Source: an uncultured Roseivirga sp. (lineage in GTDB: Bacteria > Bacteroidota > Bacteroidia > Cytophagales > Cyclobacteriaceae). Taken from it: 64,000 bases of DNA. The position numbers and the translations under genes were made by a program. The notes under the pieces were generated by a model. It worked only from the letters and a program-made list of their open reading frames with translations. It had not been told where the DNA came from and searched no databases. Positions 8,543 to 16,538 of this stretch are shown piece by piece; positions within the stretch are counted from its first letter, which is position 1, and the number at the start of each line of letters is the position of its first letter. The DNA lies in contig CANLOY010000002.1 of the NCBI GenBank assembly GCA_947493005.1, forward strand, positions 62,001 through 126,000, read 5' to 3'.

Positions 8543-9397
8543 TTGATGATCAAGTTTGAAAAAATAGACACGCCTAACTTTTCCGACCAACTGGAAAGTA
8601 AAATTTTATACTCCCAACACAATCAAGATATATCAATAGCCTACCAATCCACCTACACATTAAAATACGTTCTTAAGGGTAGTAAAAACTACACTTTCGA
8701 CAATAGGGAAATTGAAGTTTCTAAAAACGAGTACTTATTTATAAACGAAGGGAAAAATATTCATACCGAAGCGAGTAAGGGAACTGTTGGCTTATCCTTC
8801 TTTCTATCACCTGAACTGATCAATGACATTTATTCCAACCAATATGACAGTAACCATTCTCCACAAGAGTTTCTAGAGCTATCCCAGATAAGATCAAATG
8901 ATCATATAAGCCCCTGGCTTCAGAAGCTCACTTACAACTTTGATGAAAGTTCTTTGAATTCAGTTCATCAAATAGAAGACCTACTCATAAAGATTACTGA
9001 GTTAATCATTAAAGAACAAACTTCTATAGAAAAAGGATTCGAAAGATTAGAAGTTGTAAAGTACAACACTCAAAAAGAACTCTATAAGTTTATTCACCTG
9101 TCTAAAGAGTACATTGATGACAATTTCCATTCTGAAATAACACTGGACAGCATTAGTCAAAATGTATGCGTGAGCAAATACTATTTACACCGCTTGTTTA
9201 CCGAGATCACTGGAATTACCCCCATACAATACTTGACTAAAGTAAGACTTGATAAAGCAAAGTATAAGTTGCAGAAAAGTAAACACTCAATATCTGAGAT
9301 TGCTTCAGAGTGTGGTTTTGAAAGTGCTGCTTATTTCTCCAGAGCATTTAAAAAACATATAGGTATCTCCCCTTCTAAGTATAGAAATCCTTTATAA
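8543..9397 (+). CDS. AraC-family transcriptional regulator
   Basis: This 284-residue regulator has an N-terminal cupin-like sensing domain (YVLKGSKNYTFDNREIEVSKNEYLFIN) and a C-terminal AraC DNA-binding domain with two helix-turn-helix motifs (ITLDSISQNVCVSKYYLHRLFTE region and ISEIASECGFESAAYFSRAF), ending in the family signature KHIGISPSKYR. The effector is unknown. The first codons are ATG ATG; either could be used. It is followed after about 60 bp by the phosphoesterase gene. Confidence 0.93.
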   Translation: MMIKFEKIDTPNFSDQLESKILYSQHNQDISIAYQSTYTLKYVLKGSKNYTFDNREIEVSKNEYLFINEGKNIHTEASKGTVGLSFFLSPELINDIYSNQYDSNHSPQEFLELSQIRSNDHISPWLQKLTYNFDESSLNSVHQIEDLLIKITELIIKEQTSIEKGFERLEVVKYNTQKELYKFIHLSKEYIDDNFHSEITLDSISQNVCVSKYYLHRLFTEITGITPIQYLTKVRLDKAKYKLQKSKHSISEIASECGFESAAYFSRAFKKHIGISPSKYRNPL

Positions 9398-9439
9398 AAA
9401 ATCCGCAAGATTGTGCAAATGATATAAGTCCTGACTTTC

Positions 9440-9447
9440 TACTTTTG
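9440..9447 (+). promoter_or_regulatory. Candidate -7 promoter box TACTTTTG
   Basis: TACTTTTG matches the Bacteroidota -7 consensus TAnnTTTG and ends 9 bp before the ATG at 9457. The only nearby TTG that could serve as the -33 element (9411-9413) is spaced a little too far. If real, it gives the phosphoesterase gene its own start with a very short leader. Confidence 0.35.
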
Positions 9448-9456
9448 TCTAAGTAG

Positions 9457-10179
9457 ATGAGTAACAAGATAGCACATATTACCGACCTCCATCTGGATGA
9501 AGAATTCCCATTGAGTCATGGAGTAGCAACAAGGAACAGGTTTGAAGCCGTTCTTAACGATATTTCGCAAAGAGGCATTTCCGAAGTTATCTGCACTGGT
9601 GACATTGGAGAAAATGATAGTCTGGAGTATTTTTTCAAAAAGCTCTCAGGTATTAGTCTATCAATTACTTTGGGAAATCACGACTCCCTGCATCAAGTTA
9701 GCAATTACTTCCAAAAAGGACCTAGTCTAACATCCGACAGGCTTTACTATTCAATTGAAACCAATTCTCACAAGTTAATTTTTCTCGACTCCTCCGCTGG
9801 GTACATCGATACCCAACAAATGCATTGGCTAAAAGAAATGCTGGCATCCTCTAAAACGATAATTGTTTTTATTCATCACCCTATTATAGGTTTAGACTTA
9901 AAAGTGGATGAAATCGGAGCATTGGAAAACAGAGGTGAGTTGCTAGACTTACTAACAAGTGTGCGTTCCAGAGTTGCTGTATTTTGTGGACACTACCACA
10001 TGGAAAGCAGTATAACCCAGAAAAACGTTACTCAAAACATTACACCAGCGGTCAGCTTTCAGATAGAGAAACTCAAAAATGAAATAGTAGTAGACACCAA
10101 TCAGTTTGGTTATAGGATCATTGAGTTAGAAAGAGAAGAGGTTTCGTCAAGCATTATATTACTGAGTAATGCAAACTAA
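9457..10179 (+). CDS. Calcineurin-like metallophosphoesterase
   Basis: This 240-residue protein has the five metallophosphoesterase motifs: DLHLD near residue 10, GDIGEND, GNHD, IHHP and GHYH. These bind a di-metal centre that hydrolyses phosphoesters, and the size fits the Icc/CpdA-like cyclic nucleotide or phosphodiesterase group. No signal peptide is visible, so it is cytoplasmic. Its last 11 bases overlap the start of the small DUF7220 gene. Confidence 0.88.
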   Translation: MSNKIAHITDLHLDEEFPLSHGVATRNRFEAVLNDISQRGISEVICTGDIGENDSLEYFFKKLSGISLSITLGNHDSLHQVSNYFQKGPSLTSDRLYYSIETNSHKLIFLDSSAGYIDTQQMHWLKEMLASSKTIIVFIHHPIIGLDLKVDEIGALENRGELLDLLTSVRSRVAVFCGHYHMESSITQKNVTQNITPAVSFQIEKLKNEIVVDTNQFGYRIIELEREEVSSSIILLSNAN

Positions 10180-10381
10180 AAGACAGTCCCTGGTTGAAAG
10201 TCTAATCAATGTGACTGTTGGATTTTTTGTCACCATGATTTCATTGTATTTGATACTTCCTGCCTTAGGCATTGAAAGCAACACTCAAAAGAACATCGCT
10301 CTGACATTCTATTTTACCGTTCTGAGCATAGCAAGAAACTATTTACTCAGAAGGTATTTTAATAAGAAAAGCAATTACTGA
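10169..10381 (+). CDS. Small membrane protein, DUF7220 family
   Basis: This 70-residue protein has two hydrophobic helices (VTVGFFVTMISLYLILPALG and NIALTFYFTVLSIARNYLL) and a basic tail RRYFNKKSNY. The RQSLVESLINVTVG start and LSIARNYLLRRYF end match DUF7220, often seen in phages and prophages. It overlaps the phosphoesterase gene by 11 bp. The final Tyr codon and TGA stop belong to the inserted repeat at 10376; removing the repeat and one duplication gives a frame ending K-S-N-N-Q-L-V-stop. Confidence 0.75.
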   Translation: MQTKRQSLVESLINVTVGFFVTMISLYLILPALGIESNTQKNIALTFYFTVLSIARNYLLRRYFNKKSNY

Positions 10382-10564
10382 TATCCGACTAAAATTTGAA
10401 TTCAATAAAAACATACCTCTAAAACATCTGAGAATAGATTTTTCTTTAAGACTCAAAATACCCCCTACCCTAAAGGGAGTTGCCAAGGGTATCCCTTTAG
10501 GGAATAAAAAGGGTGGTTTTTAGCTATTTCTTCTATCTCAAAAAATCTTTCTCGGATGTTACTA
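10376..10564 (+). repeat. Copy A of a MITE-like dispersed element (189 bp)
   Basis: The element starts TACTGATATCCGACT and ends CTCGGATGTTACTA. Its imperfect terminal inverted repeats read TACTGATATCCGA against TAGTAACATCCGA. An inner pair, ATCTGAGAATAGATTTTT (10426 on) against the complement of the right end, makes a 132-bp core. The centre carries CCCTAAAGGGA and TCCCTTTAGGG arms around a 13-nt loop beginning GTTGC. AAAAGCAAT occurs directly before (10367-10375) and after (10565-10573) as a 9-bp target duplication. Copy C is the same length in reverse orientation; copy B lacks about 45 bp near the left end. There is no coding capacity. Confidence 0.85.
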
Positions 10565-10596
10565 AAAAGCAATAATCAATTGGTTTAATAATGATC

Positions 10597-10609
10597 TTTG
10601 TGATATAAC
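10597..10609 (+). promoter_or_regulatory. Candidate Crp/Fnr-type operator half-motif upstream of the regulator gene
   Basis: TTTGTGATATAAC matches 12 of 13 bases of the motif at 11284-11296 in front of the AhpD-like gene. It contains the TGTGA half-site known for Crp/Fnr proteins and overlaps a -7-like GATCTTTG. Only one half of the inverted repeat is well kept here. Autoregulation by the downstream gene product is a reasonable inference. Confidence 0.4.
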
Positions 10610-10661
10610 TTTCCCCGGCAAATGTGATCTACCCAATTGAGATTAACCGTGTTAAATAGAA

Positions 10662-11234
10662 ATGAAAAAACAACTCAAAGCCTATTTCAATCGATATTTA
10701 ACCTTTGATGATGCTGAAATAGATGCTATTTATGCTAGTCTTACTCAAAAGACATTTAAGAAAAGAGCATTCCTATTAGAGAAAGGAAATGTTTGTAAAC
10801 ACAATTTTTTCATTCTTAAAGGAGTAGTTCGAGCCTTTCATATTGATGATAAAGGAAAAGAGCAAATCACCCTTTTTGCTATTGACGACTGGTGGGTAAC
10901 CAATATGGAGAGCTTTATTAAAGAAATTCCATCCTATCAGTATATACAAGCTGTAGAAGATACTTCTGTACTCTGTTTGTCTAAAAACACTCTGGAAGAA
11001 CTCTATATAAAGTTCCCTAAACTCGAACGGTTATTCAGAATCATAACGGAGAACATGCTAATCGCTAATCTGCGCAAGAACGATTTGTTTCTTCAATTAA
11101 AAAGTAAAGAACGCTACTACGATTTCATTGAGAAGCAACCTGCCTTTGCTCAGCGTGTTCCACAGTACATGATAGCCTCCTATCTGGAAATTACTCCCGA
11201 GTATTTGAGTGAATTAAGAAGAAACTCAAAGTGA
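10662..11234 (+). CDS. Crp/Fnr-family transcriptional regulator
   Basis: This 190-residue protein has an N-terminal cyclic-nucleotide-binding beta-barrel (KRAFLLEKGNVCKHNFFILKG, FAIDDWWVTNMESF) and a dimerisation helix. The short C-terminal winged helix (RVPQYMIASYLEITPEYLSELRR) has the recognition-helix motif YLEITPEYLSELR typical of the Bacteroidota Crp branch. No classical cAMP-binding RTA pattern is visible. It lies directly upstream of the AhpD-like and DoxX genes, which it probably regulates in response to oxidative or respiratory state. Confidence 0.9.
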   Translation: MKKQLKAYFNRYLTFDDAEIDAIYASLTQKTFKKRAFLLEKGNVCKHNFFILKGVVRAFHIDDKGKEQITLFAIDDWWVTNMESFIKEIPSYQYIQAVEDTSVLCLSKNTLEELYIKFPKLERLFRIITENMLIANLRKNDLFLQLKSKERYYDFIEKQPAFAQRVPQYMIASYLEITPEYLSELRRNSK

Positions 11235-11279
11235 TCTCGTTTCTTAAGACATCTTAATTTTTTCATCATTATCACCAGA

Positions 11280-11287
11280 TAGATTTG
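11280..11287 (+). promoter_or_regulatory. -7 promoter box TAGATTTG for the AhpD-like/doxX pair
   Basis: TAGATTTG fits the Bacteroidota -7 consensus TAnnTTTG perfectly and lies 23 bp before the ATG at 11311. No clear TTTG -33 element is present at the usual distance. It overlaps the left arm of the candidate operator at 11284-11299, so a bound regulator would block or reposition RNA polymerase. Confidence 0.45.
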
Positions 11288-11299
11288 TGACATAACAAA
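11284..11299 (+). promoter_or_regulatory. Candidate operator TTTGT-N6-ACAAA
   Basis: TTTGTGACATAACAAA is a perfect 5-bp inverted repeat with a 6-bp spacer, the spacing typical of Crp/Fnr sites, placed over the promoter of the AhpD-like gene. The left 13 bases recur upstream of the adjacent Crp-like regulator (10597-10609). Confidence 0.5.
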
Positions 11300-11310
11300 A
11301 ATCAGAAGTT

Positions 11311-11763
11311 ATGGAACGAATCACTTACAGAGACATCCCGCAGGGCATGTTTGAGAACTTAAGAGTTATTGAAGACACTCTAGTCAACTCTACTCTGGAC
11401 AGAAAATTACTGGAAATCATCAGACTCAGAACAGCGCAACTCAATGGGTGTGCTTATTGTACAGACATGCACCATAAAGAGCTAAAACATTTGGGTGAAA
11501 CAGAATTGCGCTTATCATCTTTATGTGTTTGGGAAGAGACACCTTATTTCACAGACCTGGAAAGAGTTACTCTTCATTTGACTGATGCTCTTACCAAACT
11601 GAAAGAAAAACCTATATCTGACCAATTGTACTTGCCGCTATTAGACTTCTTCACAAAGGAAGAAATTTGCTTTCTGACGCTTGCCATTTCGCAAAGCAAT
11701 ACCTGGAATAGGTTAATGAAAGTTTTTCGCTTCACTCCAGGCCAATATCAAGTAGAATCTTAA
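11311..11763 (+). CDS. AhpD-like carboxymuconolactone decarboxylase-family protein
   Basis: This 150-residue protein has the AhpD-like core motif NGCAYCTDMHHKEL, with C47, C50 and H54 forming the CxxC-x3-H proton-relay/redox site. The all-helical pattern (LLEIIRLRTAQLNGC; ERVTLHLTDALTKL; EEICFLTLAISQSNTWNRL) fits the family of alkylhydroperoxidase D-like thiol antioxidants. It lies 9 bp before the DoxX gene and behind its own promoter and operator, forming an oxidative-stress-type unit with the upstream Crp-like regulator. Confidence 0.9.
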   Translation: MERITYRDIPQGMFENLRVIEDTLVNSTLDRKLLEIIRLRTAQLNGCAYCTDMHHKELKHLGETELRLSSLCVWEETPYFTDLERVTLHLTDALTKLKEKPISDQLYLPLLDFFTKEEICFLTLAISQSNTWNRLMKVFRFTPGQYQVES

Positions 11764-11772
11764 GACAATTCT

Positions 11773-12210
11773 ATGCAAAACAGAATCATCAAACTCTTTT
11801 TAAGAGGGGCTATTTCTGCGGGGTTCCTATCCGCTGTTGCTGATAGGTTTGGCTTATGGGCAGCAAACAACTCTACTTGGGGCAATTGGGATGCTTTTCT
11901 GGAATACACAGGGCTGATCAATCCTTGGTTTCCTCAAAAAATTATTCCCGGTATTGGAGCACTGGCAACTGCTGCTGAAATCATTCTGGCTCTATTTCTG
12001 ATTCTTGGCTTCAAAACAGCACTAGCAGCAAAACTAAGTGGATATCTTTTGTTTCTATTTGGATTAGTCATGTCATTTTCTACTGGAGTAAAGGGAGCGC
12101 TGGATTACTCTGTTTTTGCTGCCGCGGCAGGAGCATTGGCATTAAGTACAATAAAGGAAAAACACCTAGAACTCGATATTTTGCTAGAAAAGAAGTCCAA
12201 GATTAAGTGA
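11773..12210 (+). CDS. DoxX-family membrane protein
   Basis: This 145-residue protein has about four hydrophobic segments (LFLRGAISAGFLSAVADRFG, IPGIGALATAAEIILALFLILG, LSGYLLFLFGLVMSFSTG, YSVFAAAAGALAL) in the DoxX/DoxD-like arrangement. DoxX proteins are small inner-membrane proteins often co-encoded with thiol antioxidant enzymes. It is separated from the AhpD-like gene by 9 bp and followed by a strong terminator at 12276. Confidence 0.85.
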   Translation: MQNRIIKLFLRGAISAGFLSAVADRFGLWAANNSTWGNWDAFLEYTGLINPWFPQKIIPGIGALATAAEIILALFLILGFKTALAAKLSGYLLFLFGLVMSFSTGVKGALDYSVFAAAAGALALSTIKEKHLELDILLEKKSKIK

Positions 12211-12275
12211 CTTCGTCATGCTATTGTTTTTCACCTACATTCACAAAAGCTGTTTCAAACAGTTCATAAAACATT

Positions 12276-12309
12276 AAAGTGTTTGGGTACAAAACTCAAA
12301 CGCTTTTTT
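12276..12309 (+). terminator. Rho-independent terminator after the Crp-AhpD-DoxX unit
   Basis: A 13-bp stem pairs 12276-12288 (AAAGTGTTTGGGT) with 12294-12306 (ACTCAAACGCTTT), including two G-U pairs, and has a five-base loop. The right arm runs directly into a T-tract. Confidence 0.85.
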
Positions 12310-12380
12310 AATATTTAGCAGAAAAGAATCAAAGCCTCACTATATTGTTCCAACTGAGATTTTGACGTTACTTGATTAGC

Positions 12381-13088
12381 ATGAGTTTTCTGAAAGCAGA
12401 GTGGAGAAAATTAGCAATTGCAAACTATGCGGTAGACCCAGTAATATTAACCAAGTATATCCCTCCTAAAACTGAATTGGACTTATGGAACGATACATGC
12501 TATGTGAGCTTGGTTGGTTTTATGTTCTTGAACACAAAGCTACTCGGTTTACCTATCCCATTTCATAGAAATTTTGAGGAAGTAAATCTTAGGTTCTATG
12601 TTAAGTTCAATGACAGAGGTAAATGGAAAAGGGGTGTTGTTTTTATCAAAGAAATTGTCCCTAGACCTGCCTTAACCTTTGTTGCTAACACCATATACAA
12701 AGAGCATTATCAGACCATGAAAATGTCTCATTTATGGCAAACAGTAGCCAGTAATCAGATTGTGCGATATGGTTGGTCTTTAAATGGAAATGAAAATTCA
12801 ATAGAGGTAATAGCAAATTCAGAACCTCAAGATATCAATAAAGGATCCGAGACAGAATTCATCACAGAACATTATTGGGGCTATACTAAAGCGAATAATA
12901 GGACTTCATTTGAGTATGAGGTGACACACCCTCGCTGGGAAGTTTATCAGGTAATTGAGCACAATATTAATGTCGATTTCGGTCAGGTTTACGGTACAGA
13001 ATTCTCTATGCTATCCAAAGAATCTCCTAAATCTGTAATGCTTGCTGAGGGCTCTGAAATAACCGTAGAAAACAAAAGGAGAATATAG
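12381..13088 (+). CDS. DUF2071 (YqjF-like) family protein
   Basis: From the ATG at 12381 this encodes 235 residues starting MSFLKAEWRKLAIANYAVDP; a TTG nine bases earlier is a weaker alternative. The pattern W-R-K-L-x-I-A-N-Y-A-V-D-P, then LTKYIPPKTELD, YVSLVGFMF, and NLRFYVKF is typical of DUF2071, a ligand-binding beta-barrel family of unknown biochemical role. It stands alone between the DoxX terminator and the convergent M48 gene. Confidence 0.85.
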   Translation: MSFLKAEWRKLAIANYAVDPVILTKYIPPKTELDLWNDTCYVSLVGFMFLNTKLLGLPIPFHRNFEEVNLRFYVKFNDRGKWKRGVVFIKEIVPRPALTFVANTIYKEHYQTMKMSHLWQTVASNQIVRYGWSLNGNENSIEVIANSEPQDINKGSETEFITEHYWGYTKANNRTSFEYEVTHPRWEVYQVIEHNINVDFGQVYGTEFSMLSKESPKSVMLAEGSEITVENKRRI

Positions 13089-13096
13089 AAAAACCG

Positions 13097-13921
13097 TTAC
13101 TTACTACTCTCATTATAATACTTCAACGCTTCTGGTAAAGCATCATTCAAACGCTTAATGCGTGTTTCATGAGAAGGGTGAGTAGAAAGAAACTCTGGTG
13201 GAGCTTGTCCCCCACTACCTGCCGACATGCGCTCCCAAAACTTTGGAGCCTCACGCGGGTCATAACCAGCAATAGCCATAAAGGTCAGGCCTAGTTCATC
13301 AGCTTCTGATTCGTGAGTTCGAGAATACTTGAGTAGTGCAAGATCTGTACCTATACCAATGGCTCTGAAAACCATTTGCTGACTCATTGTTGGATCTTGT
13401 CCAAGGGCTATGGCACCAATAGAAAGTCCAACCTGCTTCGCATAATTCTGGTTCATTCGCTCTTGTCCATGTTTAGCGATAGCGTGAGCCACTTCGTGCC
13501 CCATCACAACAGCCACACCAAGGTCATCTTTACAAATAGGAAGTATACCCGTATAAAAAGCCACTTTTCCACCAGGCATTGCCCATGCATTCACAGTGGT
13601 ATCATTTTCAATTAAGTTAAACTCCCAATTGAATCCCTTCAAGAGGTTTCCATTACCCGAATCATTCAGGTATTTCTCTACTGCTTTTTGAATCTTTCCC
13701 CCAACCCTTTTGATCATAGCTACCTGCGTCTGATTATTCGACATAGGCAAAGAGTCCAATACTTGCTTGTAAGCTTCAGCACTCATAGCAATTACCTGAT
13801 CTGAGCTAATTACGCCAGTCAATTGTTTCCTGCCTGTAATTGGCACAGTAGTACAACTCCAGGCAAAGGCAATAATGAAGACAAACGAAGTAATCTGAAA
13901 GAGTTTTGAAGAACGATTCAT
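13097..13921 (-). CDS. M48-family zinc metallopeptidase lipoprotein
   Basis: This 274-residue protein begins with a hydrophobic signal ending FAWSC, putting the lipidated Cys at residue 23, so it is anchored in the outer membrane or facing the periplasm. The catalytic site is HEVAH (142-146), with the third zinc ligand in ESEAD (204-208). The sequence VNAWAMPGGKVAFYTG before it and STHPSHETRIKRL near the end are typical of the BepA/LoiP-like M48C group involved in envelope quality control. It stands alone and converges with the DUF2071 gene. Confidence 0.93.
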   Translation of the reverse strand: MNRSSKLFQITSFVFIIAFAWSCTTVPITGRKQLTGVISSDQVIAMSAEAYKQVLDSLPMSNNQTQVAMIKRVGGKIQKAVEKYLNDSGNGNLLKGFNWEFNLIENDTTVNAWAMPGGKVAFYTGILPICKDDLGVAVVMGHEVAHAIAKHGQERMNQNYAKQVGLSIGAIALGQDPTMSQQMVFRAIGIGTDLALLKYSRTHESEADELGLTFMAIAGYDPREAPKFWERMSAGSGGQAPPEFLSTHPSHETRIKRLNDALPEALKYYNESSK

Positions 13922-14042
13922 ATTGTTTACACTATATTTAGACCATCAAATTTGACTAAACTTTACTTGTTGTCAAACGCGATCAGGTTTTAATTTTGTT
14001 ATCTATTGCCAGTGGGCAAAAATCCCTGTAATAAGAACTCTT

Positions 14043-14651
14043 ATGAAAATTATAGCCATAGGCAGAAATTACACCGCACACATCGCTGAACTGAACAATG
14101 AAAGGCCATCATCTCCTGTCATTTTCATGAAACCAGATACAGCCGTATTACGCAATAATGCCCCATTTTATTACCCGGACTTTTCAAAAGACATTCATTT
14201 TGAAGTTGAAATACTGCTTAAGATAAACAAAGAAGGTAAATACATAGATGAAAAGTTCGCACATAAATACTATGATGAAATAGGCATAGGAATAGACTTT
14301 ACTGCACGTGACTTACAATCAAAGTGTAAAGAGAAAGGTTTACCATGGGAAATTGCCAAAGGCTTTAATGGCTCCGCTCCTATCTCTCAGTTTTTACCAA
14401 AATCTAATTTTGACCTTCAAAATCTGGATTTCTCTTTGAATCAAAATGGCCAGCAAAAACAAAAAGGGAACACCAGCCTAATGCTTTACACATTCGATCA
14501 GATAATTGCCTATGTATCGCAGTTCTTTACATTGAAAAAGGGAGATATTATATTTACAGGAACTCCTGCAGGAGTTGGCCCTATAGTTGTTGGAGATAAA
14601 CTAGAAGCTTATATTGAAGAAGAAAAGTTACTAGAAGTTGAGATTAAATAA
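14043..14651 (+). CDS. Fumarylacetoacetate hydrolase (FAH) family protein
   Basis: This 202-residue protein starts MKIIAIGRNYTAHIAELNNE. It carries the FAH-fold metal ligands in HFEVEILLKI and GIDFTARDLQ, the lid region PWEIAKGFNGSAPI, and the closing GDIIFTGTPAGVGPI. Its length matches the small bacterial YcgM/FAHD1 group, which act as acylpyruvases or oxaloacetate decarboxylases. The 3' end overlaps the M23 peptidase gene by 14 bp. Confidence 0.93.
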   Translation: MKIIAIGRNYTAHIAELNNERPSSPVIFMKPDTAVLRNNAPFYYPDFSKDIHFEVEILLKINKEGKYIDEKFAHKYYDEIGIGIDFTARDLQSKCKEKGLPWEIAKGFNGSAPISQFLPKSNFDLQNLDFSLNQNGQQKQKGNTSLMLYTFDQIIAYVSQFFTLKKGDIIFTGTPAGVGPIVVGDKLEAYIEEEKLLEVEIK

Positions 14652-16536
14652 GTCAATTACACTATTACTACTCACTATTTCAACCGGCCTTTGGGCTCAA
14701 TACAAAGGCATAGACAAAGATTACTTTGAATTCCCCATACAGCCAGATCAAATCAACTACCTAAGTGGCAATATGGGAGAACTAAGGTCTAGTCATTTTC
14801 ATGCTGGACTTGATATCAAAACTGCGGGAAAAGAAGGTTTAAAAGTTTATGCTGCTGCCAATGGGTATGTGAGCAGAATCAGGATTGGGACTGGAGGCTA
14901 TGGTAACTGTATTTACATTCAACACCCCAACGGAACCACTACTGTTTATGCACATTTGCAACGTTTCAACCCAATCATAGCAAAGTATGCACTGAAACAA
15001 CAATACAAACGTAGATCATTTACTGTTAACCTATTCCCCAAACGCAATGAGTTTGTTATTAAGAAAGGTGAGATCATAGGTTTATCTGGAAACTCAGGTT
15101 CCTCAACAGGCCCGCACTTACACTTTGAGATAAGAGGTTTAAACCAGGAAGTATTAGACCCTTTGAGAATTGGGTTTGCCGAAATCAAAGATAACATTGC
15201 TCCTACAGCTCAGAGAATTGCGCTCAAAACAATGGATATTGATGCTAGGGTCAATAATCAGTTCGGTAGGTACGAGTTTGCACTTGAAGGTTCAGGAAAA
15301 CAGTTTATGTTGAAAGACACAGTCGAAGTTTTCGGAAAGATTGGCTTGGAGCTCTATGCTTTTGACCAACACAACGGTGCAACCAACCGAAATGGAGTTC
15401 CTTTGATTGATGTATTAGTTAACAATTCGCTTCATTTTCAGCAGAATATCGATACAATTCGTTTTTCTCAGCAGAAAAACATTTTGATACACACTAATTA
15501 TCAAGCTCAGAAAGAGGGCCGCAGACGTTTCAATAAACTATACATTGACGATGGTAACTCTTTGGATTTCTATGACGCCAAGGTGAACAATGGTTTTTTA
15601 TATGTTGGACCCGGTGAAGTAAAAAGCATTCAGATTAAGCTTACTGATGCCTATAAGAACCAAAGCGAGGTAAAACTGATACTAAAGGGTATTGATAAAC
15701 AACTTGCCTTGAAGAGCAAAATCCAAAGTAGAAAGCGACAATATATTGTTGACAATACCTTAATGTTATTTCATAAAAAGGATTCCCTTTCAAGTAATAT
15801 CACTTTGTACAACCAACAAGGTTCAATCGTTTCAGAACCAAGCTATTTTGATGATAGAACCAATGTTTACTTGGTTGACCTAAGAAGGTTTCTGCCGCAA
15901 AAGGCGGTTTTTTCTAATGGAGAAACAGAACCATTATTTTTTGCAGATAGAATACCGGCTTCAAATGCTCACTCCTATTTATCCGAGACCTACTCCTTGA
16001 GTTTCTCTAAGAAAACACTTTTCGATACCGTATACCTTAGACCTCAGCATTATATCAATAAAAACAATGTTGAAATAATTGAGGTTGATCAAGATTTACA
16101 CCCACTAAAAGGTGCTATTAAAGCTGAATTTCAGCCATTGAGAAAGTATGAGTCACTTGAAGACTATCACGTTTACAATGTTAGTAACCCCAACAGCCCA
16201 GCATTTGTGGGAGGAGAACTAAAAGGTGAAAAGTTTACTTTCCAATTTTCTACCTTTGGAAAGTATACGCTCTTGAAAGACGATGTAGCACCGACAATTA
16301 CTAAGCGAAGCATAAAAAATGGAAGAATTAGTCTAACAATAAAGGATAGTCTATCGGGAATTAATAATTTCGAAGCAAAATTAAATGGTGAGTGGATACT
16401 CATGAATTATGAACCTAAAAGAAGCTTAATCTGGTCTGAAAGATTAGATAAAAATAAGCCCCTTGCAGGTGAGTTTGAACTGAGAGTGTCAGACAACGCT
16501 GGCAATGAATCCATTTTCAAACAAAAAATTAACTAA
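14638..16536 (+). CDS. M23-family peptidoglycan endopeptidase
   Basis: This 632-residue protein has a signal peptide ending near LWAQ and a LytM/M23 domain at residues 45-180 with zinc ligands in HFHAGLDIKT and GPHLHFEIRG. About 440 residues of C-terminal beta-rich sequence of unknown function follow. It likely cuts peptide crosslinks in the cell wall or acts as a surface-facing LytM factor. The start is TTG at 14638, inside the last codons of the FAH gene; no in-frame ATG lies before the signal peptide. The peroxiredoxin gene follows 2 bp later. Confidence 0.88.
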   Translation: MRLNKSITLLLLTISTGLWAQYKGIDKDYFEFPIQPDQINYLSGNMGELRSSHFHAGLDIKTAGKEGLKVYAAANGYVSRIRIGTGGYGNCIYIQHPNGTTTVYAHLQRFNPIIAKYALKQQYKRRSFTVNLFPKRNEFVIKKGEIIGLSGNSGSSTGPHLHFEIRGLNQEVLDPLRIGFAEIKDNIAPTAQRIALKTMDIDARVNNQFGRYEFALEGSGKQFMLKDTVEVFGKIGLELYAFDQHNGATNRNGVPLIDVLVNNSLHFQQNIDTIRFSQQKNILIHTNYQAQKEGRRRFNKLYIDDGNSLDFYDAKVNNGFLYVGPGEVKSIQIKLTDAYKNQSEVKLILKGIDKQLALKSKIQSRKRQYIVDNTLMLFHKKDSLSSNITLYNQQGSIVSEPSYFDDRTNVYLVDLRRFLPQKAVFSNGETEPLFFADRIPASNAHSYLSETYSLSFSKKTLFDTVYLRPQHYINKNNVEIIEVDQDLHPLKGAIKAEFQPLRKYESLEDYHVYNVSNPNSPAFVGGELKGEKFTFQFSTFGKYTLLKDDVAPTITKRSIKNGRISLTIKDSLSGINNFEAKLNGEWILMNYEPKRSLIWSERLDKNKPLAGEFELRVSDNAGNESIFKQKIN

Positions 16537-16538
16537 CC

